DNA of 64,000 nucleotides from Kribbella sp. NBC_00382. Lineage in GTDB: Bacteria > Actinomycetota > Actinomycetes > Propionibacteriales > Kribbellaceae. The stretch covers positions 5,332,001-5,396,000 of the forward strand of contig NZ_CP107954.1 of NCBI RefSeq assembly GCF_036067295.1. Direction: 5' to 3'. Positions 1 through 9,778 of this stretch are shown one piece after another. The notes under the pieces were generated by a model that was not told the DNA's origin, made no database searches, and saw only the letters and a program-made list of their open reading frames with translations. The position numbers and the translations under genes were made by a program. Numbering within the stretch: position 1 is the first letter of the stretch; every line of letters starts with the position of its first letter.

Positions 1-2558
1 GCTGACAGTTCGGTGGCCAGCGTGTGGGCCTCGGCCAGGCGGAGGCGGGCGCCAGGTTTGTTGCTGGTGGCAAGGGCTGCCGCGGCTGCGGCCGTGAGGG
101 CCATGGCCAGGTCGAACGGCTCGGAGAGCGCGCGCCAGGCGGAGACAGCGAGGTCCCAGGACTTCATGGTGTTGGACTCGGCGGCTTCGGCGGTGCGGAG
201 CGCGGCGGCGACGGTGGGCCAGCGGGATTCGCCGTCGGCCAGCAGGGCCCGTACTTCGTTGAGACGGGTCGTGGGCTGCCTGCGGTGGGAGCGGGAGTGG
301 CGTTCGAAGTAGACGCCGACCAGCAGTACCCAGGCCGTTTCGTAGTACAGGACGTCCCCGCCGGCCAGAACTCGGTCGAAGTGGTCGGAGAGGATTTTCT
401 CGGCGCCGTCGAGGTCGCCTTGGCCGGCCAGCACCAGGACGCGGAGGCTGGCGAAGAAGTGTTCGAAGGCGGCGGGGCGGCGGTCGCCGAAGGTTCGCTC
501 GGCGATGGCGATCAGCTCGGCGGCGTAGTCGAGATCTCCACGCCTGCAAGCGATCTGGGCGACCAGGAAGCGCAGGGCAGCGTCGCTGCGAGGAGGCGGA
601 CCGTCGGCGAGGGCATCGTCGATGACGTCCAGGGCCTCGTCCCAGCGGCCGAGGTAGAACAACGCGTAGGCGCGGTTCTGCGCGAGCATGCTGCCGCGGG
701 CGCGGCCGAGTCCCCAGCGTTCGGAGGTCTGCTGACCTGCCGCGATCAGTGCGACTGCCTCCTCGCGGCGGCCGTCCTTGTTGAGGGTCAGGCCGGCCCA
801 CTGCACGGCCGTCAAATACGTGTAGTGGTCGCCGCCGGCTTCCGCTGCCGCGCGGCAGTCGGCGTACTGCCGCAGGGCGGACTCGACGTCACCGCTGCGG
901 TCGTCGACCCAGCCGAAGACCAGCAGTGCCGACGCGCGAAGGGCAGCATCTCCAAGCGCAAGCTCGTACGCCTCCGTGGCACAACTGGATGCGCGCGACT
1001 GCAGTCCGTCGATGCAGTGCAAGTAGGCCAGTGAGGAAAGCAGTCTGCTCCGCAGCGCATCGTCGGCACCGGCCGGGATGAGCTCGACAGCGCTCGTCAG
1101 GTCGTCGATCCCGCTGTTGTCGATCCGATTCCGCAACAGCCCTCTGGTCCCGAGGAGCCGAGCAGCCATTGCGGGCTCCTCAGCGAAGGAAACGATGGCC
1201 AGCGCCTCGGTCGCCGAGGCAACGCCTGACGTCGACTGCCCGGCCGCGTAGGCCGCTTCGACCGCGGCCAGGAGGACCTTGACCCTGGAAGCCCCGATCA
1301 GGTCAGCAGAGTCCGCGTCCCACAGGCGGAGGACTCGCTCGAGCAGGTTCAGTTGCTCGTCGTAGGCATGCTGCTGCAAGGCGATCGCAGCCGCCTGCCA
1401 AGCGGCCTGCAATGACAACGCTGGTTCGCCCGCCGCGGCCCAGTGCTCTGCCAGCGCCGCCGCTGAATCCGTACGGTCCGCAAGCGCTCGCGCATAGCCG
1501 GCATGGAGCCGACGCCGGCGCCCGGGGAGCAGCGACCCGTAGACAGCCTCGCGAATCAGATCGTGCCGGATCGCATAACCGTCGGCCGTCGCGATCAACT
1601 GGTTCCGCGCGATCAGTTCGCGCAGCGCCTCGTCCGGCGGGCCGTCGCAGACCTCGGAGAGCAGCTCGTCGGTCACTCCGGCCCCGGCGACCGCGATGGT
1701 CTCCAGTAGCTGCCGCGCTTCTGGAGACAGGTCCGCGACCCGGTCCAGTAGGAGTGTGCTGAGGTTGGCGAGCCCGGCAGGCGAAGTACCGGAGGCTCTT
1801 AAAGCCTCTACGAATAAGGGGTTTCCGGCGCTGCGTCGGTGGATCTCGGCGCTGACCACGGGATGCGCGGGCTGCCCCTCGATCGCGGAGAGCAGCGCGC
1901 CGACCTGCTGGCGGCTGAGCGGTTGCAACTCCAGCTGGACGACCTCGGCCCGGCGCCCGAGCTCCCCGAGCAACTGCCGGGTCGGATGCCCGGCCACCAG
2001 ATCGCCGGTACGGACCGTGCCCACCAACAGCACCGCCCGCGGCCCGAGGTTGCGGGCCAGGTAGACGAACAGCTCCCGACTCGACGCATCAGCCCACTGC
2101 AGGTCTTCGACCAGTACTACGACAGCCCGGTCGCTCGCCGCCTGGTCGAGCAGCGTCGCCAACTCCTCGAACAGCCGGATCTGGCCGCCGTCAGCAGGAG
2201 TCAACCCGAGTTCCGGGAGCCAGGCGGCCAGCGCAGTACCGTCCGACGGGAGTGCTGCGCGCAACCGCTCAGGGCCCCAGGTACGGAGCAGGTCACGGAG
2301 TACGGCGACGAATGGGACCCATGGCGTACCGCCCGCGCCGAGCTCGAGACAGCCGCCGGACAGTACGAGCGGGTCGCCGGGCAGCGCGCTGAGCGCGGTC
2401 GACGTCAGGCGGGACTTGCCGATGCCCGCCTCGCCCGAGACGAGCACGGTGACCGACTCGCCCCGGGCAGCTTTCTCGTACGCCGCCAGGATCTCGGCCA
2501 GTTCGTCGCTCCGCCCGACCAGCTCCGGGCTGACGATTGTCGTCGGCATGCCGCCCAT
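1..2558 (-). CDS. Large LuxR/MalT-type ATPase transcriptional regulator, partial
   Basis: The reading frame is open from an ATG at 2558 to the left edge, about 850 codons, so the C-terminus is missing. The start (MGGMPTTIVSPELVGR) has AGGTG about 5 nt upstream; the ATG at 2549 is an alternative. The N-terminus is an AAA_16/STAND ATPase: Walker A GEAGIGKS at about residues 42-49 and Walker B VVVLVEDLQWAD at about 146-157. A long helical, TPR-like middle follows (for example RLAEAHTLATELS next to the edge). In this family a LuxR helix-turn-helix would follow, just outside the window. Such proteins are large signal-dependent activators; the inducer cannot be read from the sequence. It is divergent from the RibD-C reductase gene. 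Confidence 0.85.
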   Translation of the reverse strand, partial: MGGMPTTIVSPELVGRSDELAEILAAYEKAARGESVTVLVSGEAGIGKSRLTSTALSALPGDPLVLSGGCLELGAGGTPWVPFVAVLRDLLRTWGPERLRAALPSDGTALAAWLPELGLTPADGGQIRLFEELATLLDQAASDRAVVVLVEDLQWADASSRELFVYLARNLGPRAVLLVGTVRTGDLVAGHPTRQLLGELGRRAEVVQLELQPLSRQQVGALLSAIEGQPAHPVVSAEIHRRSAGNPLFVEALRASGTSPAGLANLSTLLLDRVADLSPEARQLLETIAVAGAGVTDELLSEVCDGPPDEALRELIARNQLIATADGYAIRHDLIREAVYGSLLPGRRRRLHAGYARALADRTDSAAALAEHWAAAGEPALSLQAAWQAAAIALQQHAYDEQLNLLERVLRLWDADSADLIGASRVKVLLAAVEAAYAAGQSTSGVASATEALAIVSFAEEPAMAARLLGTRGLLRNRIDNSGIDDLTSAVELIPAGADDALRSRLLSSLAYLHCIDGLQSRASSCATEAYELALGDAALRASALLVFGWVDDRSGDVESALRQYADCRAAAEAGGDHYTYLTAVQWAGLTLNKDGRREEAVALIAAGQQTSERWGLGRARGSMLAQNRAYALFYLGRWDEALDVIDDALADGPPPRSDAALRFLVAQIACRRGDLDYAAELIAIAERTFGDRRPAAFEHFFASLRVLVLAGQGDLDGAEKILSDHFDRVLAGGDVLYYETAWVLLVGVYFERHSRSHRRQPTTRLNEVRALLADGESRWPTVAAALRTAEAAESNTMKSWDLAVSAWRALSEPFDLAMALTAAAAAALATSNKPGARLRLAEAHTLATELS

Positions 2559-2673
2559 GGTCGCACCTGAAGGGATCGGGACCGGATGTCACCAGATCAG
2601 GTGACGACCGGGACGGGGGGCGGCGGCGAGGGTTGAGCCATCGGAACAACAACCCCTGACGGAGGAACCCGAA

Positions 2674-3276
2674 ATGACCGACACCTCGCACCGTACCGTC
2701 GTAGCGAACATCTCCCTGACCCTCGACGGACGGGTGAACGGCCCCGGTGGCGACTACGACCAGAGCTGGGTCGTACCGCACGTGATGACCCACGTCGCAC
2801 TGGCGCACATGACCCGGGTGACCGGGCCGGCGACCACGGCGCTGCTCGGCCGGAAGAACTACGAAGGCTTCGGTGGCTACTGGCCGACCGTCGCCGATGA
2901 CGAGACCGCGCCGGCCGAGAGCCGGGAGTTCTCGCGCTGGCTCAACGAGGTCGACAAGGTCGTCTTCTCGACCACACTGCGCGACGCAGCCTGGCAGAAC
3001 ACCCGGATCGCGACCAGCGACCCGGCCACGACGGTGAAGGAGCTGCGAGGGCAGCAGGGCGGCGACATCGTCGTACTGGCGAGCACGAGCGTGATCAAGG
3101 CGCTGCTCGCGGCGGATGAGGTCGACCGGCTGTCGGTGACGCTGTGCCCGGAGCTGGTCGGCGGTGGCGTGCACCTGTTCGACGAGACGCTCACCCGCGG
3201 CTCGTGGACGCTCGCCGACTCCACCCCGACGGACAGCGGCGCCCTCTGCCTCCTGTACGACCGCAAGCGCGACTGA
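2674..3276 (+). CDS. Dihydrofolate reductase family protein (RibD C-terminal domain)
   Basis: A 200-residue protein with the usual length and layout of RibD-C/DHFR-like reductases. It starts with a beta strand and the typical SLTLDGRV segment, has LLGRKNYEGFGGYWP in the middle, then VVLASTSVIKALLAADEVDRLSVTLCPELVGGG towards the end. The family binds NADPH and reduces pterin- or pyrimidine-like substrates; in actinobacterial paralogues of this size the substrate is usually unknown. A clear ribosome binding site (GGAGGAA) lies 7-8 nt before the ATG. No signal peptide, so cytoplasmic. It stands alone, divergent from the large regulator. Confidence 0.85.
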   Translation: MTDTSHRTVVANISLTLDGRVNGPGGDYDQSWVVPHVMTHVALAHMTRVTGPATTALLGRKNYEGFGGYWPTVADDETAPAESREFSRWLNEVDKVVFSTTLRDAAWQNTRIATSDPATTVKELRGQQGGDIVVLASTSVIKALLAADEVDRLSVTLCPELVGGGVHLFDETLTRGSWTLADSTPTDSGALCLLYDRKRD

Positions 3277-3388
3277 CCGGTTCGCTTTGACGGGGTGCGC
3301 ACGGTTGGGTTCTTCGTACGGTCCGACGTACTGGTGAAGCTCTGCTACCCGGACGTGATTCGTCCGGGTAGCTGGGTACCGTGCCGGC

Positions 3389-3742
3389 ATGGCTATTGGA
3401 AAGTACCCAAGTTTCGCGCTCGACTGCCCGGATCCGGTTGCCCTGGCGGAGTTCTACGGCGCAGTGCTGGGCTGGGAAGTAACGAAGGACGACAAGTGGA
3501 GTGAGATCCGCGGCGACGGCCAATGCATCTGCTTCCAGCGCGTCGACGACTACCGCGCGCCGGTCTGGCCAGGTCAGGACGTGCCGCAGCAGATGCATCT
3601 CGACGTCATGGTCCTGGACCTCGACGTCGCCGAAGCGGAAGTACTCGAGCTCGGCGCGACCAAACCGGACCACCAGCCCGGTACTACCTTCCGCGTCTTC
3701 CTCGACCCGGCCGGCCACCCGTTCTGCCTCTGCGTCGACTAA
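3389..3742 (+). CDS. VOC family (glyoxalase/bleomycin-resistance fold) protein
   Basis: A 117-residue single VOC unit. The first half carries DCPDPVALAEFYGAVLGWEV, the second half MHLDVMVLDLDVAEAEVLELGA and ends with VFLDPAGHPFCLCVD, which is the normal beta-alpha-beta-beta-beta repeat of glyoxalase-like proteins. Family members bind a metal and a small molecule, or act as resistance or isomerase proteins; nothing here fixes the substrate. Its stop codon overlaps the stop of the convergent winged-helix gene (3739-3742). Confidence 0.82.
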   Translation: MAIGKYPSFALDCPDPVALAEFYGAVLGWEVTKDDKWSEIRGDGQCICFQRVDDYRAPVWPGQDVPQQMHLDVMVLDLDVAEAEVLELGATKPDHQPGTTFRVFLDPAGHPFCLCVD

Positions 3743-4866
3743 CCGTTGAGCAAGCGGGTGTCTCCGGCGGGGAGTTTGGACCACCAGTTGTTGTAGCGGG
3801 AGTAGACGGCTGGGTCGCGGTCGGCGAGGAAGGTGGTGAGCGACTCGGCCTCGGTGCGAAGGGCCTTCCAGACCTTGGCGGGTAGGCGGTGGAAGGCTGT
3901 GGCTTCGATGCCTGCGGGCGTTGGGCGCCAGAGGCCGGCGACGTGGCCGTCCACGAGGAGAGTAGGCAGGACGTCGCCGTTGGTGCGGGTGACGATCGAC
4001 TTGTACTCCGTGGGCACGATGCGCGAGCGGTCCTCGTAGGCGAGCAGGGTGCTGTCCCACATGGCCATCAGGCGTGGGGGAGCGGGTGTGTCCGCCGGGG
4101 GCCGGGGAGCATCCGGTACGTCGTACAGCTCCTTGCCGTCGGGCCCTTCGAGAACGACCAGCTTGTCTCGCAGTGTTGCAATGGCGGTCTTGGCGCGGCT
4201 CCGGTGGACGGAGGCGAACTGGGCGACGTCGGGCATCGACGCCGGGCCGAATCCTTCGAGGTAGCGCCAGACGAGTGTCTCCAGGGCGCCGGTCGCCAGG
4301 TCTTCGGAGTACGGGGAAGGCTGGGGCGAGGCGACGTACAGGGGGCGTTGGCCGAAGGACCAAGGGCCGCCGGTCGGCGCGTGGAGGACGGGGACGAAGC
4401 TGCGGAGGCCCCACCACACGTCTTTGCCGGGGATGTCGCAGTGCCCGCCGATCCATTGCTCGATCTCCGCGTTGGTGCGCGGCTTGGCGGTGAACTCAAG
4501 CAGGCCGGGGATGAGTTCATGCGCGTCTCCGAGCGGCAGGCCGCCGGCGCGTGCTTGCGTCAGGCGCATCCGCAGGGTCGCCTGCATGGCGGTGTGCAGC
4601 GGTGGATGATCGTCGCGATGCACAGCATGCAAGGTGAAACGCATCAGTGTCGCCTTCACCACCTGCCCGTCGAGGAACGCGGCGTCGAGGTCGGCGGCTT
4701 TGAAGTCGAGGAGACGGTTCCAGAGCGCGACGTACGGCGAGGCCGCATGCTGCGCCTGGATGGCGACGATGCGTCGGGTGCCCTCGACGGCGCTCAGGGC
4801 CTCCCGCTTGAGCAACAGCTGCCGCGCCAGGGTGGCCCGATTGAGCTCCTCGGCACTGATCTTCAT
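3739..4866 (-). CDS. Winged-helix DNA-binding protein, AlkZ/HTH_42 family
   Basis: A 375-residue protein beginning MKISAEELNRATLARQLL, the usual start of the HTH_42 (AlkZ-like) family. Upstream in-frame residues are arginine/proline rich and belong to the overlapping gene. It has the family segment IVAIQAQHAASPYVALWNRL near the N-terminus and SRYNNWWSKL-type sequence near the end. AlkZ of Streptomyces is a DNA glycosylase that unhooks crosslinks and keeps a QxQ motif; here IQAQH supplies a Q-A-Q match, so a repair role is plausible but not proven. The start overlaps the stop of the peptidase gene by 4 bp (ATGA), so the two are co-transcribed. A second paralogue is at 45607-46713. Confidence 0.82.
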   Translation of the reverse strand: MKISAEELNRATLARQLLLKREALSAVEGTRRIVAIQAQHAASPYVALWNRLLDFKAADLDAAFLDGQVVKATLMRFTLHAVHRDDHPPLHTAMQATLRMRLTQARAGGLPLGDAHELIPGLLEFTAKPRTNAEIEQWIGGHCDIPGKDVWWGLRSFVPVLHAPTGGPWSFGQRPLYVASPQPSPYSEDLATGALETLVWRYLEGFGPASMPDVAQFASVHRSRAKTAIATLRDKLVVLEGPDGKELYDVPDAPRPPADTPAPPRLMAMWDSTLLAYEDRSRIVPTEYKSIVTRTNGDVLPTLLVDGHVAGLWRPTPAGIEATAFHRLPAKVWKALRTEAESLTTFLADRDPAVYSRYNNWWSKLPAGDTRLLNG

Positions 4867-6128
4867 GTGCTCGGCGGGAGGTCTGCGGCGATGGTGAGCA
4901 GGCGGTCGAGGACCGAGCCGCCGGACGCGCGGCCGCCGTCGTGCTCCCACTCGTTGGTGATCCAGGTCTTGAGGTTGCCGACGCGGGCGGCCGTCTGGAG
5001 TGAGAGCCCGGCGTCGACGTACATGTCGTCATGCCAGACCGCGGCGGCGACCGGGACGCGATTGCCCTGCAGGCGCTGTACGTCGTACAGGGGGGTCCAG
5101 TCGGTCGCGCTGGCGAGGAGGTCGGCGGCCTCCTTGAAGGGCTTCAGCAGGCCGATCTCCTCGAGCATCCAGGGATAGATCATCTCGCCGGTGAAGAGGA
5201 AGTGCTCGGCGTCGCCGTCGAACTCGGCCGGACGGAGGCGCTCGGCGGACCAGTTCGTCGGCCGGTCGTCCTGGGCGTAGATGAGCTCGTGCAGGACGCT
5301 GAAGAGCGGACCAGTTCCGAACTGCGAGTGGTTCATGGCGCCGTAGAGGAACTCCGCGCCCAGTTCGTCGCCGTCCCAGGCGCTGTCGATCAGCCAGTGC
5401 AGGGTCTCCGCGTAGTCGCCCATGCCGAGGTCGAGGCCGAGCAGCTGGAACCGCCGGACGGTCAACGGGTCGCCGTCGGGGAGCCGTACTTCGTTGTCCC
5501 GCAGGTGATCCACGATCCGGCGGACCCGTTCGACGTCCTCGGGGTAGCGCTGGTAGAACGCCTCCACCTTGGCGCGTACTCGCGGATACGTCTGGCTGTA
5601 GACGTCGTCGGCGGTCGTGTCTAGACCGGGCAGACCACCCGTGATCAGGCAGGTCTTGAGGCCCTCGGGCGCCAGCGACAGGTAGGTCAGCGTGATGAAG
5701 CCGCCGTAGCTCGTACCGAGCGTCGTCCACGGCTTGTCGGGGCTGAGTTGCGCTCTGATGAACTCCGCGTCGCGCACGATCGAGTCGGCGCGGAAGTGCC
5801 GCAGGTACGCCGCTAGCTCGGCCGGGGCGAGCCTGGACGCAGTACGGGCTGTTACGGCAGTACTGCGACCTGTGCCGCGCTGGTCGAGGAGCAGCACGCG
5901 GTAGTCCTGGGTTGCCCGGCCGATCCACCCACTGGCCCCCGTGGGTCGCGGGGACGCGCCACCCGGGCCGCCCTGCAAGTAGATGAGCCAGGGCAGGTCA
6001 GCATCGACCTTGGCCGCCGCAACGACCTCACGGGCCAGCACCTCGATGGTCGACCCGTCCGGCTGCGAGTGATCGAGCGGCACGGTGAACACGTGGTCGG
6101 TGACGACAAGTCCTGGAAGTCTGGGCAC
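4863..6128 (-). CDS. Alpha/beta hydrolase, proline iminopeptidase-like (S33)
   Basis: A 421-residue protein with the S33 features in order: oxyanion segment QGGPGGAS (52-59), DQRGTGRS (82-89) and nucleophile elbow GTSYGG with Ser140. A helical cap follows (about 170-330). Length and motif spacing match actinobacterial prolyl aminopeptidases, which remove N-terminal proline from peptides. No signal peptide, so probably cytoplasmic. It is the first gene of a two-gene operon with the AlkZ-like gene (4-bp overlap) and is divergent from the exonuclease III gene, with a 38-bp gap that must hold both promoters. Confidence 0.85.
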   Translation of the reverse strand: MPRLPGLVVTDHVFTVPLDHSQPDGSTIEVLAREVVAAAKVDADLPWLIYLQGGPGGASPRPTGASGWIGRATQDYRVLLLDQRGTGRSTAVTARTASRLAPAELAAYLRHFRADSIVRDAEFIRAQLSPDKPWTTLGTSYGGFITLTYLSLAPEGLKTCLITGGLPGLDTTADDVYSQTYPRVRAKVEAFYQRYPEDVERVRRIVDHLRDNEVRLPDGDPLTVRRFQLLGLDLGMGDYAETLHWLIDSAWDGDELGAEFLYGAMNHSQFGTGPLFSVLHELIYAQDDRPTNWSAERLRPAEFDGDAEHFLFTGEMIYPWMLEEIGLLKPFKEAADLLASATDWTPLYDVQRLQGNRVPVAAAVWHDDMYVDAGLSLQTAARVGNLKTWITNEWEHDGGRASGGSVLDRLLTIAADLPPST

Positions 6129-6166
6129 CCGCCCATTGTCCCCAGTCGAGCTGAACGAGAGCTAAC

Positions 6167-7042
6167 GTGGGGCGGGTGCGAGTAGCTACCTGGAATGTGA
6201 ACTCGGTCAAGCAGCGGATGCCGCGGTTGTTGGAGTGGCTGGATGAGCGGCAGCCTGATGTCGTCTGCTTGCAGGAGACGAAGCTGGCGGACGATGCCTT
6301 CACGAAGCTGCTGGGGGACGAGCTGTCGGGGCGCGGGTATGAGAGCGCTGTGTATGGGCAGGCGCAGTGGAATGGGGTCGCGCTGCTGTCCAAGGTCGGG
6401 CTGGAGGATGTCGTCACCGGGGTTGCCGGGGCGCCTGGATTCCCTGACCCTGAGGCGCGGGCGATCGCGGCGACGTGTGGTGGGGTGCGGATTCATTCGC
6501 TGTACGTGCCGAACGGGCGGGAGCCTGACTCGGACCACTACCAGTACAAGCTGGCCTGGCTTGCTGCGTTGAAGGATGTCATCGCGGCCGGGCCGGCTGA
6601 GCAGATCGTCTGCGGCGACATGAACATCGCGCCGACCGATGCTGACGTGTTCGACCCCGCGGCGTTTGTCGGGTCGACTCACGTGACCGCGCCGGAGCGG
6701 CAGGCTCTTGCTGAGCTGATGTCGACCGGGCTGCACGATGTCGTCCGCGATCGCTGGCCGACCGAGCGGGTGTTCAGCTACTGGGACTACCGCGCCGGGA
6801 TGTTCCACCAGGACCTCGGGATGCGGATCGACCTGATGCTCACCTCCGAGCCGGTCGCCGAACGGGTCAAGGCGGCCTGGATCGATCGCAAGGCACGCAA
6901 GGGCACCGGCCCCAGCGACCACGCGCCGGTGATCATCGACCTCGACACCGCCCCCGACGGCGACATCGGTCCGGTCGTACCACCGCCGTCCGCACCACGC
7001 GGCGCCAAGAAGAAGACCACCAAGCTCCCGCAGAACCGCTGA
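6167..7042 (+). CDS. xthA: Exodeoxyribonuclease III (AP endonuclease family)
   Basis: A 291-residue Mg-dependent exonuclease/AP endonuclease. Family motifs are all visible: WNVNS at 9-13, LQETK with Glu37, GDMNIAPTDADV in the middle and SDHAPV near the C-terminus. It removes 3' blocks and cuts abasic sites in base-excision repair. The start is GTG at 6167, with a second in-frame GTG at 6176; there is no strong Shine-Dalgarno, so the message may be leaderless. It ends in a basic tail (GAKKKTTKLPQNR) beyond the catalytic domain. The next gene starts 1 nt after its stop, so the two are likely co-transcribed. Confidence 0.9.
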   Translation: MGRVRVATWNVNSVKQRMPRLLEWLDERQPDVVCLQETKLADDAFTKLLGDELSGRGYESAVYGQAQWNGVALLSKVGLEDVVTGVAGAPGFPDPEARAIAATCGGVRIHSLYVPNGREPDSDHYQYKLAWLAALKDVIAAGPAEQIVCGDMNIAPTDADVFDPAAFVGSTHVTAPERQALAELMSTGLHDVVRDRWPTERVFSYWDYRAGMFHQDLGMRIDLMLTSEPVAERVKAAWIDRKARKGTGPSDHAPVIIDLDTAPDGDIGPVVPPPSAPRGAKKKTTKLPQNR

Positions 7043-7043
7043 C

Positions 7044-8174
7044 GTGAAAGGCCTCCGCCTGGCCGCGTTCGTCAGCGCGCTCTCACTGGTGATGGCAAGT
7101 TGCTCCTCAGAGGACAAAGCAGCGCCGCCGCAGGCTGTGGTGTGGACGCAGGTTGAGGTGCCGGCCGAGCCCGTAGTACTGACTGGGCATGGTGACGAGT
7201 TGCTGATCGGGCTGCGGGATCGCAGTGCGAAGCTCGTGCCGAGGTTGTTGCTCCAGCAGGCGGACGGCAGTCGGCAAGAGATCAAGGTCGAGGGCAAGAG
7301 CCCGTACGGCGTGCTGGCGACCTGGCAGTCCATCGCGTACGACGGCCAGCGGCTGGTCGCCCTCGGTGGCGCCTCGGGTGGGGCGCACTCCAACACCCGG
7401 TGGACGGTGTGGACCGGATCGAGCAAGGCGCTGACGGAGTACCCGCAGGAGTTCAACACCTTCGGCGGGCAGAACGCGGGCGGCCTGTACTCCGCGATCA
7501 TCACGCCCGCCGGTGAAGCGCTCGCCGGCACCTGGGGGAGTGCGAACACCGGGCTGGACGGCGCGATCTGGTTGCCGCAAGGGCCCACCAAGTGGGTGCG
7601 CCAGTCATCGGCGAAGACGCCGTTGGAGAGTGTGCCCAAGCTGCTGCTCAGCCCGAGCTACGGCACCGCGCTCGGCGACGGAATCCTGCTGGTCGGTTCC
7701 CAGGTCCGGCTCGATTCCAAGGTCAAGCAGGAGGCCGCGGTCTGGCGCTCGACCAAGGTCAACCAGGGCTGGAGCCGGATCGAGCTGCCGGAGCTGGGGG
7801 ATCGCAGTCAAGGCAACACGGCGACCTGTACCAGCGCGACGGCCTGCACCATCTCCGGCTTCGTCGACGCCAAGCTCGCGATCTGGCAGCTCGACGGTGA
7901 TCAGGGCAAGCGGCTGGCGAACGTACCGGCGATCGCGGTCGGCGACAAGGACAATCTGCCGCCGCCGCTGTCCGTCGACGGGCGGATCTACCAGCTGATT
8001 GCCGAGGGCAACAAGGTGAAGGTGGTCAGCGGGCGCGACGGCAGCTGGACGGTGCAGGAGTCGACCGGACCGGAGGGCGTCGTGAAGGACGCCGCCCTGG
8101 TCGGCAAGACCCTCTACCTACTCGCCGGCCCGGCCGACAAACCTGCGTCCCTGTGGAAGACGACCCTCAGGTGA
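7044..8174 (+). CDS. Putative secreted lipoprotein, unknown function
   Basis: A 376-residue protein with an N-terminal signal peptide (KGLRLAAFVSALSLVMASCSS) ending in a lipobox-like MASC, so it is probably lipid-anchored on the outer face of the membrane. The mature part is rich in beta-strand-like segments with repeated W/G patterns (TWQSIAYDGQRLVALGGASGG, ALAGTWGSANTG) suggestive of a beta-propeller, but I recognise no named family. GTG start right after the xthA stop. It converges on the DinB-like gene with an 8-bp tail overlap. Confidence 0.7.
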   Translation: MKGLRLAAFVSALSLVMASCSSEDKAAPPQAVVWTQVEVPAEPVVLTGHGDELLIGLRDRSAKLVPRLLLQQADGSRQEIKVEGKSPYGVLATWQSIAYDGQRLVALGGASGGAHSNTRWTVWTGSSKALTEYPQEFNTFGGQNAGGLYSAIITPAGEALAGTWGSANTGLDGAIWLPQGPTKWVRQSSAKTPLESVPKLLLSPSYGTALGDGILLVGSQVRLDSKVKQEAAVWRSTKVNQGWSRIELPELGDRSQGNTATCTSATACTISGFVDAKLAIWQLDGDQGKRLANVPAIAVGDKDNLPPPLSVDGRIYQLIAEGNKVKVVSGRDGSWTVQESTGPEGVVKDAALVGKTLYLLAGPADKPASLWKTTLR

Positions 8175-8667
8175 GCAGGCCGCGGACGTAGGCGGCTTGG
8201 CCTGCGTGTTGCAGGTCGTCGGAGAGCACGCTGATCAGGCGGACTCCGAGCGTGACCGGTGGGTTCCACCGCTTGTCGACGACCCTGTTGAGCTCATCGT
8301 CGGTCAGTGTCGTCAGGTACTCGACGCTGCGGTTGTGGACGGCGTCGTAGTACCCGAGAAGCTGCTCGCCGGACAGCTTGACCGCGGCGACGTCGTCAGC
8401 TGAATGCCCGTACCCGGTATCGGCCGCGTCGAACGGCAGCCCGAGCCGCTCATGCCAGCCATCGGCCGTGTAGGTCTGCTCATATCCACCCGCATCCGCC
8501 AGGTGGTCGTCCTGGATCCGGCTCAGATGCCAGACCAGCCACGCGATCGAGTTGCCGGAATCCTGCGGCCGCGTCGCGAGCGTCTTGTCGTCCAGCCCCT
8601 CGACGGCCCCGTGCACGACCTCCTGGATCCGGCCGAAGGCGTCGAGCAACAGTTCACTGGTGTTCAT
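8167..8667 (-). CDS. DinB-like/DUF664 mycothiol-transferase family protein
   Basis: A 166-residue four-helix protein. It contains WLVWHLSRIQDDHLAD and DLQHAGQAAYVRGLL, the spaced histidines expected to bind a metal in the DinB/DUF664 superfamily. In actinobacteria this superfamily includes mycothiol-dependent transferases used in detoxification; the exact substrate is unknown. The stop overlaps the tail of the upstream lipoprotein gene by 8 bp. Divergent from the aldo-keto reductase at 8735. Confidence 0.82.
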   Translation of the reverse strand: MNTSELLLDAFGRIQEVVHGAVEGLDDKTLATRPQDSGNSIAWLVWHLSRIQDDHLADAGGYEQTYTADGWHERLGLPFDAADTGYGHSADDVAAVKLSGEQLLGYYDAVHNRSVEYLTTLTDDELNRVVDKRWNPPVTLGVRLISVLSDDLQHAGQAAYVRGLLT

Positions 8668-8734
8668 CGAAATCCCTTCGTCACACGGAGTCTAGTCTGG
8701 TCAGGACATTAGGTTTCTCGAGCGAGGAGCAGTC

Positions 8735-9766
8735 GTGGAATACCGCACTCTGGGTAGCAGTGGCACGGTCGTGTCGACGTACGCGCTGGGCACGATGACG
8801 TTCGGCAACGAGACCGACGAGGTCGGCGCGCACGAGCAGCTCGACCGGTATGTCGAGGCCGGCGGCAACTTCGTCGACACCGCCGACGTGTACACCCGTG
8901 GCGCCTCGGAGAACATCATCGGGCATTGGCTGTCCAAGTCGGGCGCCCGCGACAACGTCGTACTGGCGACCAAGGGCCGCTTCCCGATGGGGGACGGGCC
9001 GAACGATCTCGGTACGTCGCGGCGGCACCTGCGGCAGGCGCTCGACGCGTCGCTGACCCGCCTTGGCACCGACCATGTCGACCTCTACCAGCTGCACGCC
9101 TGGGACCCGATCACCCCGCTGCAGGAGAGCCTGAGCTTCCTGGAGGACGCAGTACGGGCCGGCAAGATCCTGTACGGCGGACTGTCGAACTTCACCGGCT
9201 GGCAGCTGCAGAAGGCGTGCGACCTGATCGACCGGCGCGGCTGGTCGCCACTGGTCACGCTGCAACCGCAGTACAACCTGCTGGTGCGTGAGATCGAGTG
9301 GGAGATCATCCCGGCGGCTCAGGAGAACGGCCTCGGGCTACTGCCCTGGTCGCCGCTCGGTGGTGGCTGGCTGACCGGCAAGTACTCCTTCGACGAGGAG
9401 CCGACGGGTGACACGCGGTTGGGCGACGACCCGAACCGCGGCGTCGAGTCGTGGCACCGCCGCAGCAAGAACCAGCGGGTGCGCGACGTGGTGGATGCGG
9501 TCCGCGCGATCGCCGAGGCGCGGGGCGTCTCGATGGCTCAGATCGCGCTCGCCTGGCTCGTCGACCGGCCGGCGATCACCTCGGTCATCCTCGGCGCTCG
9601 CACGATGACGCAACTCAACGACAACCTTGCGGCGGCCGGCCTGCACCTCACGGCCGAGGAGACCCAGCAACTCGACGAGGCGAGCGACCCGGGCGCGGCC
9701 GACTACCCGTACGGCGGTCCGGGCGTCGACCAGCGCGACCGCACGATCACAGGCGGCCGGGCCTAG
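8735..9766 (+). CDS. Aldo/keto reductase
   Basis: A 343-residue TIM-barrel oxidoreductase. The catalytic tetrad is visible: Asp and Tyr in [11 protein letters not shown], Lys in VVLATKGRF and His in LYQLHAWD. The C-terminal NADPH-binding segment is [18 protein letters not shown]. Length and sequence resemble the potassium-channel beta-subunit-like or YajO branch of the family. GTG start with GAGGAG about 6 nt upstream. Substrate unknown. Cytoplasmic. Confidence 0.88.
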   Translation: MEYRTLGSSGTVVSTYALGTMTFGNETDEVGAHEQLDRYVEAGGNFVDTADVYTRGASENIIGHWLSKSGARDNVVLATKGRFPMGDGPNDLGTSRRHLRQALDASLTRLGTDHVDLYQLHAWDPITPLQESLSFLEDAVRAGKILYGGLSNFTGWQLQKACDLIDRRGWSPLVTLQPQYNLLVREIEWEIIPAAQENGLGLLPWSPLGGGWLTGKYSFDEEPTGDTRLGDDPNRGVESWHRRSKNQRVRDVVDAVRAIAEARGVSMAQIALAWLVDRPAITSVILGARTMTQLNDNLAAAGLHLTAEETQQLDEASDPGAADYPYGGPGVDQRDRTITGGRA

Positions 9767-9778
9767 TCCCGGTCGGGG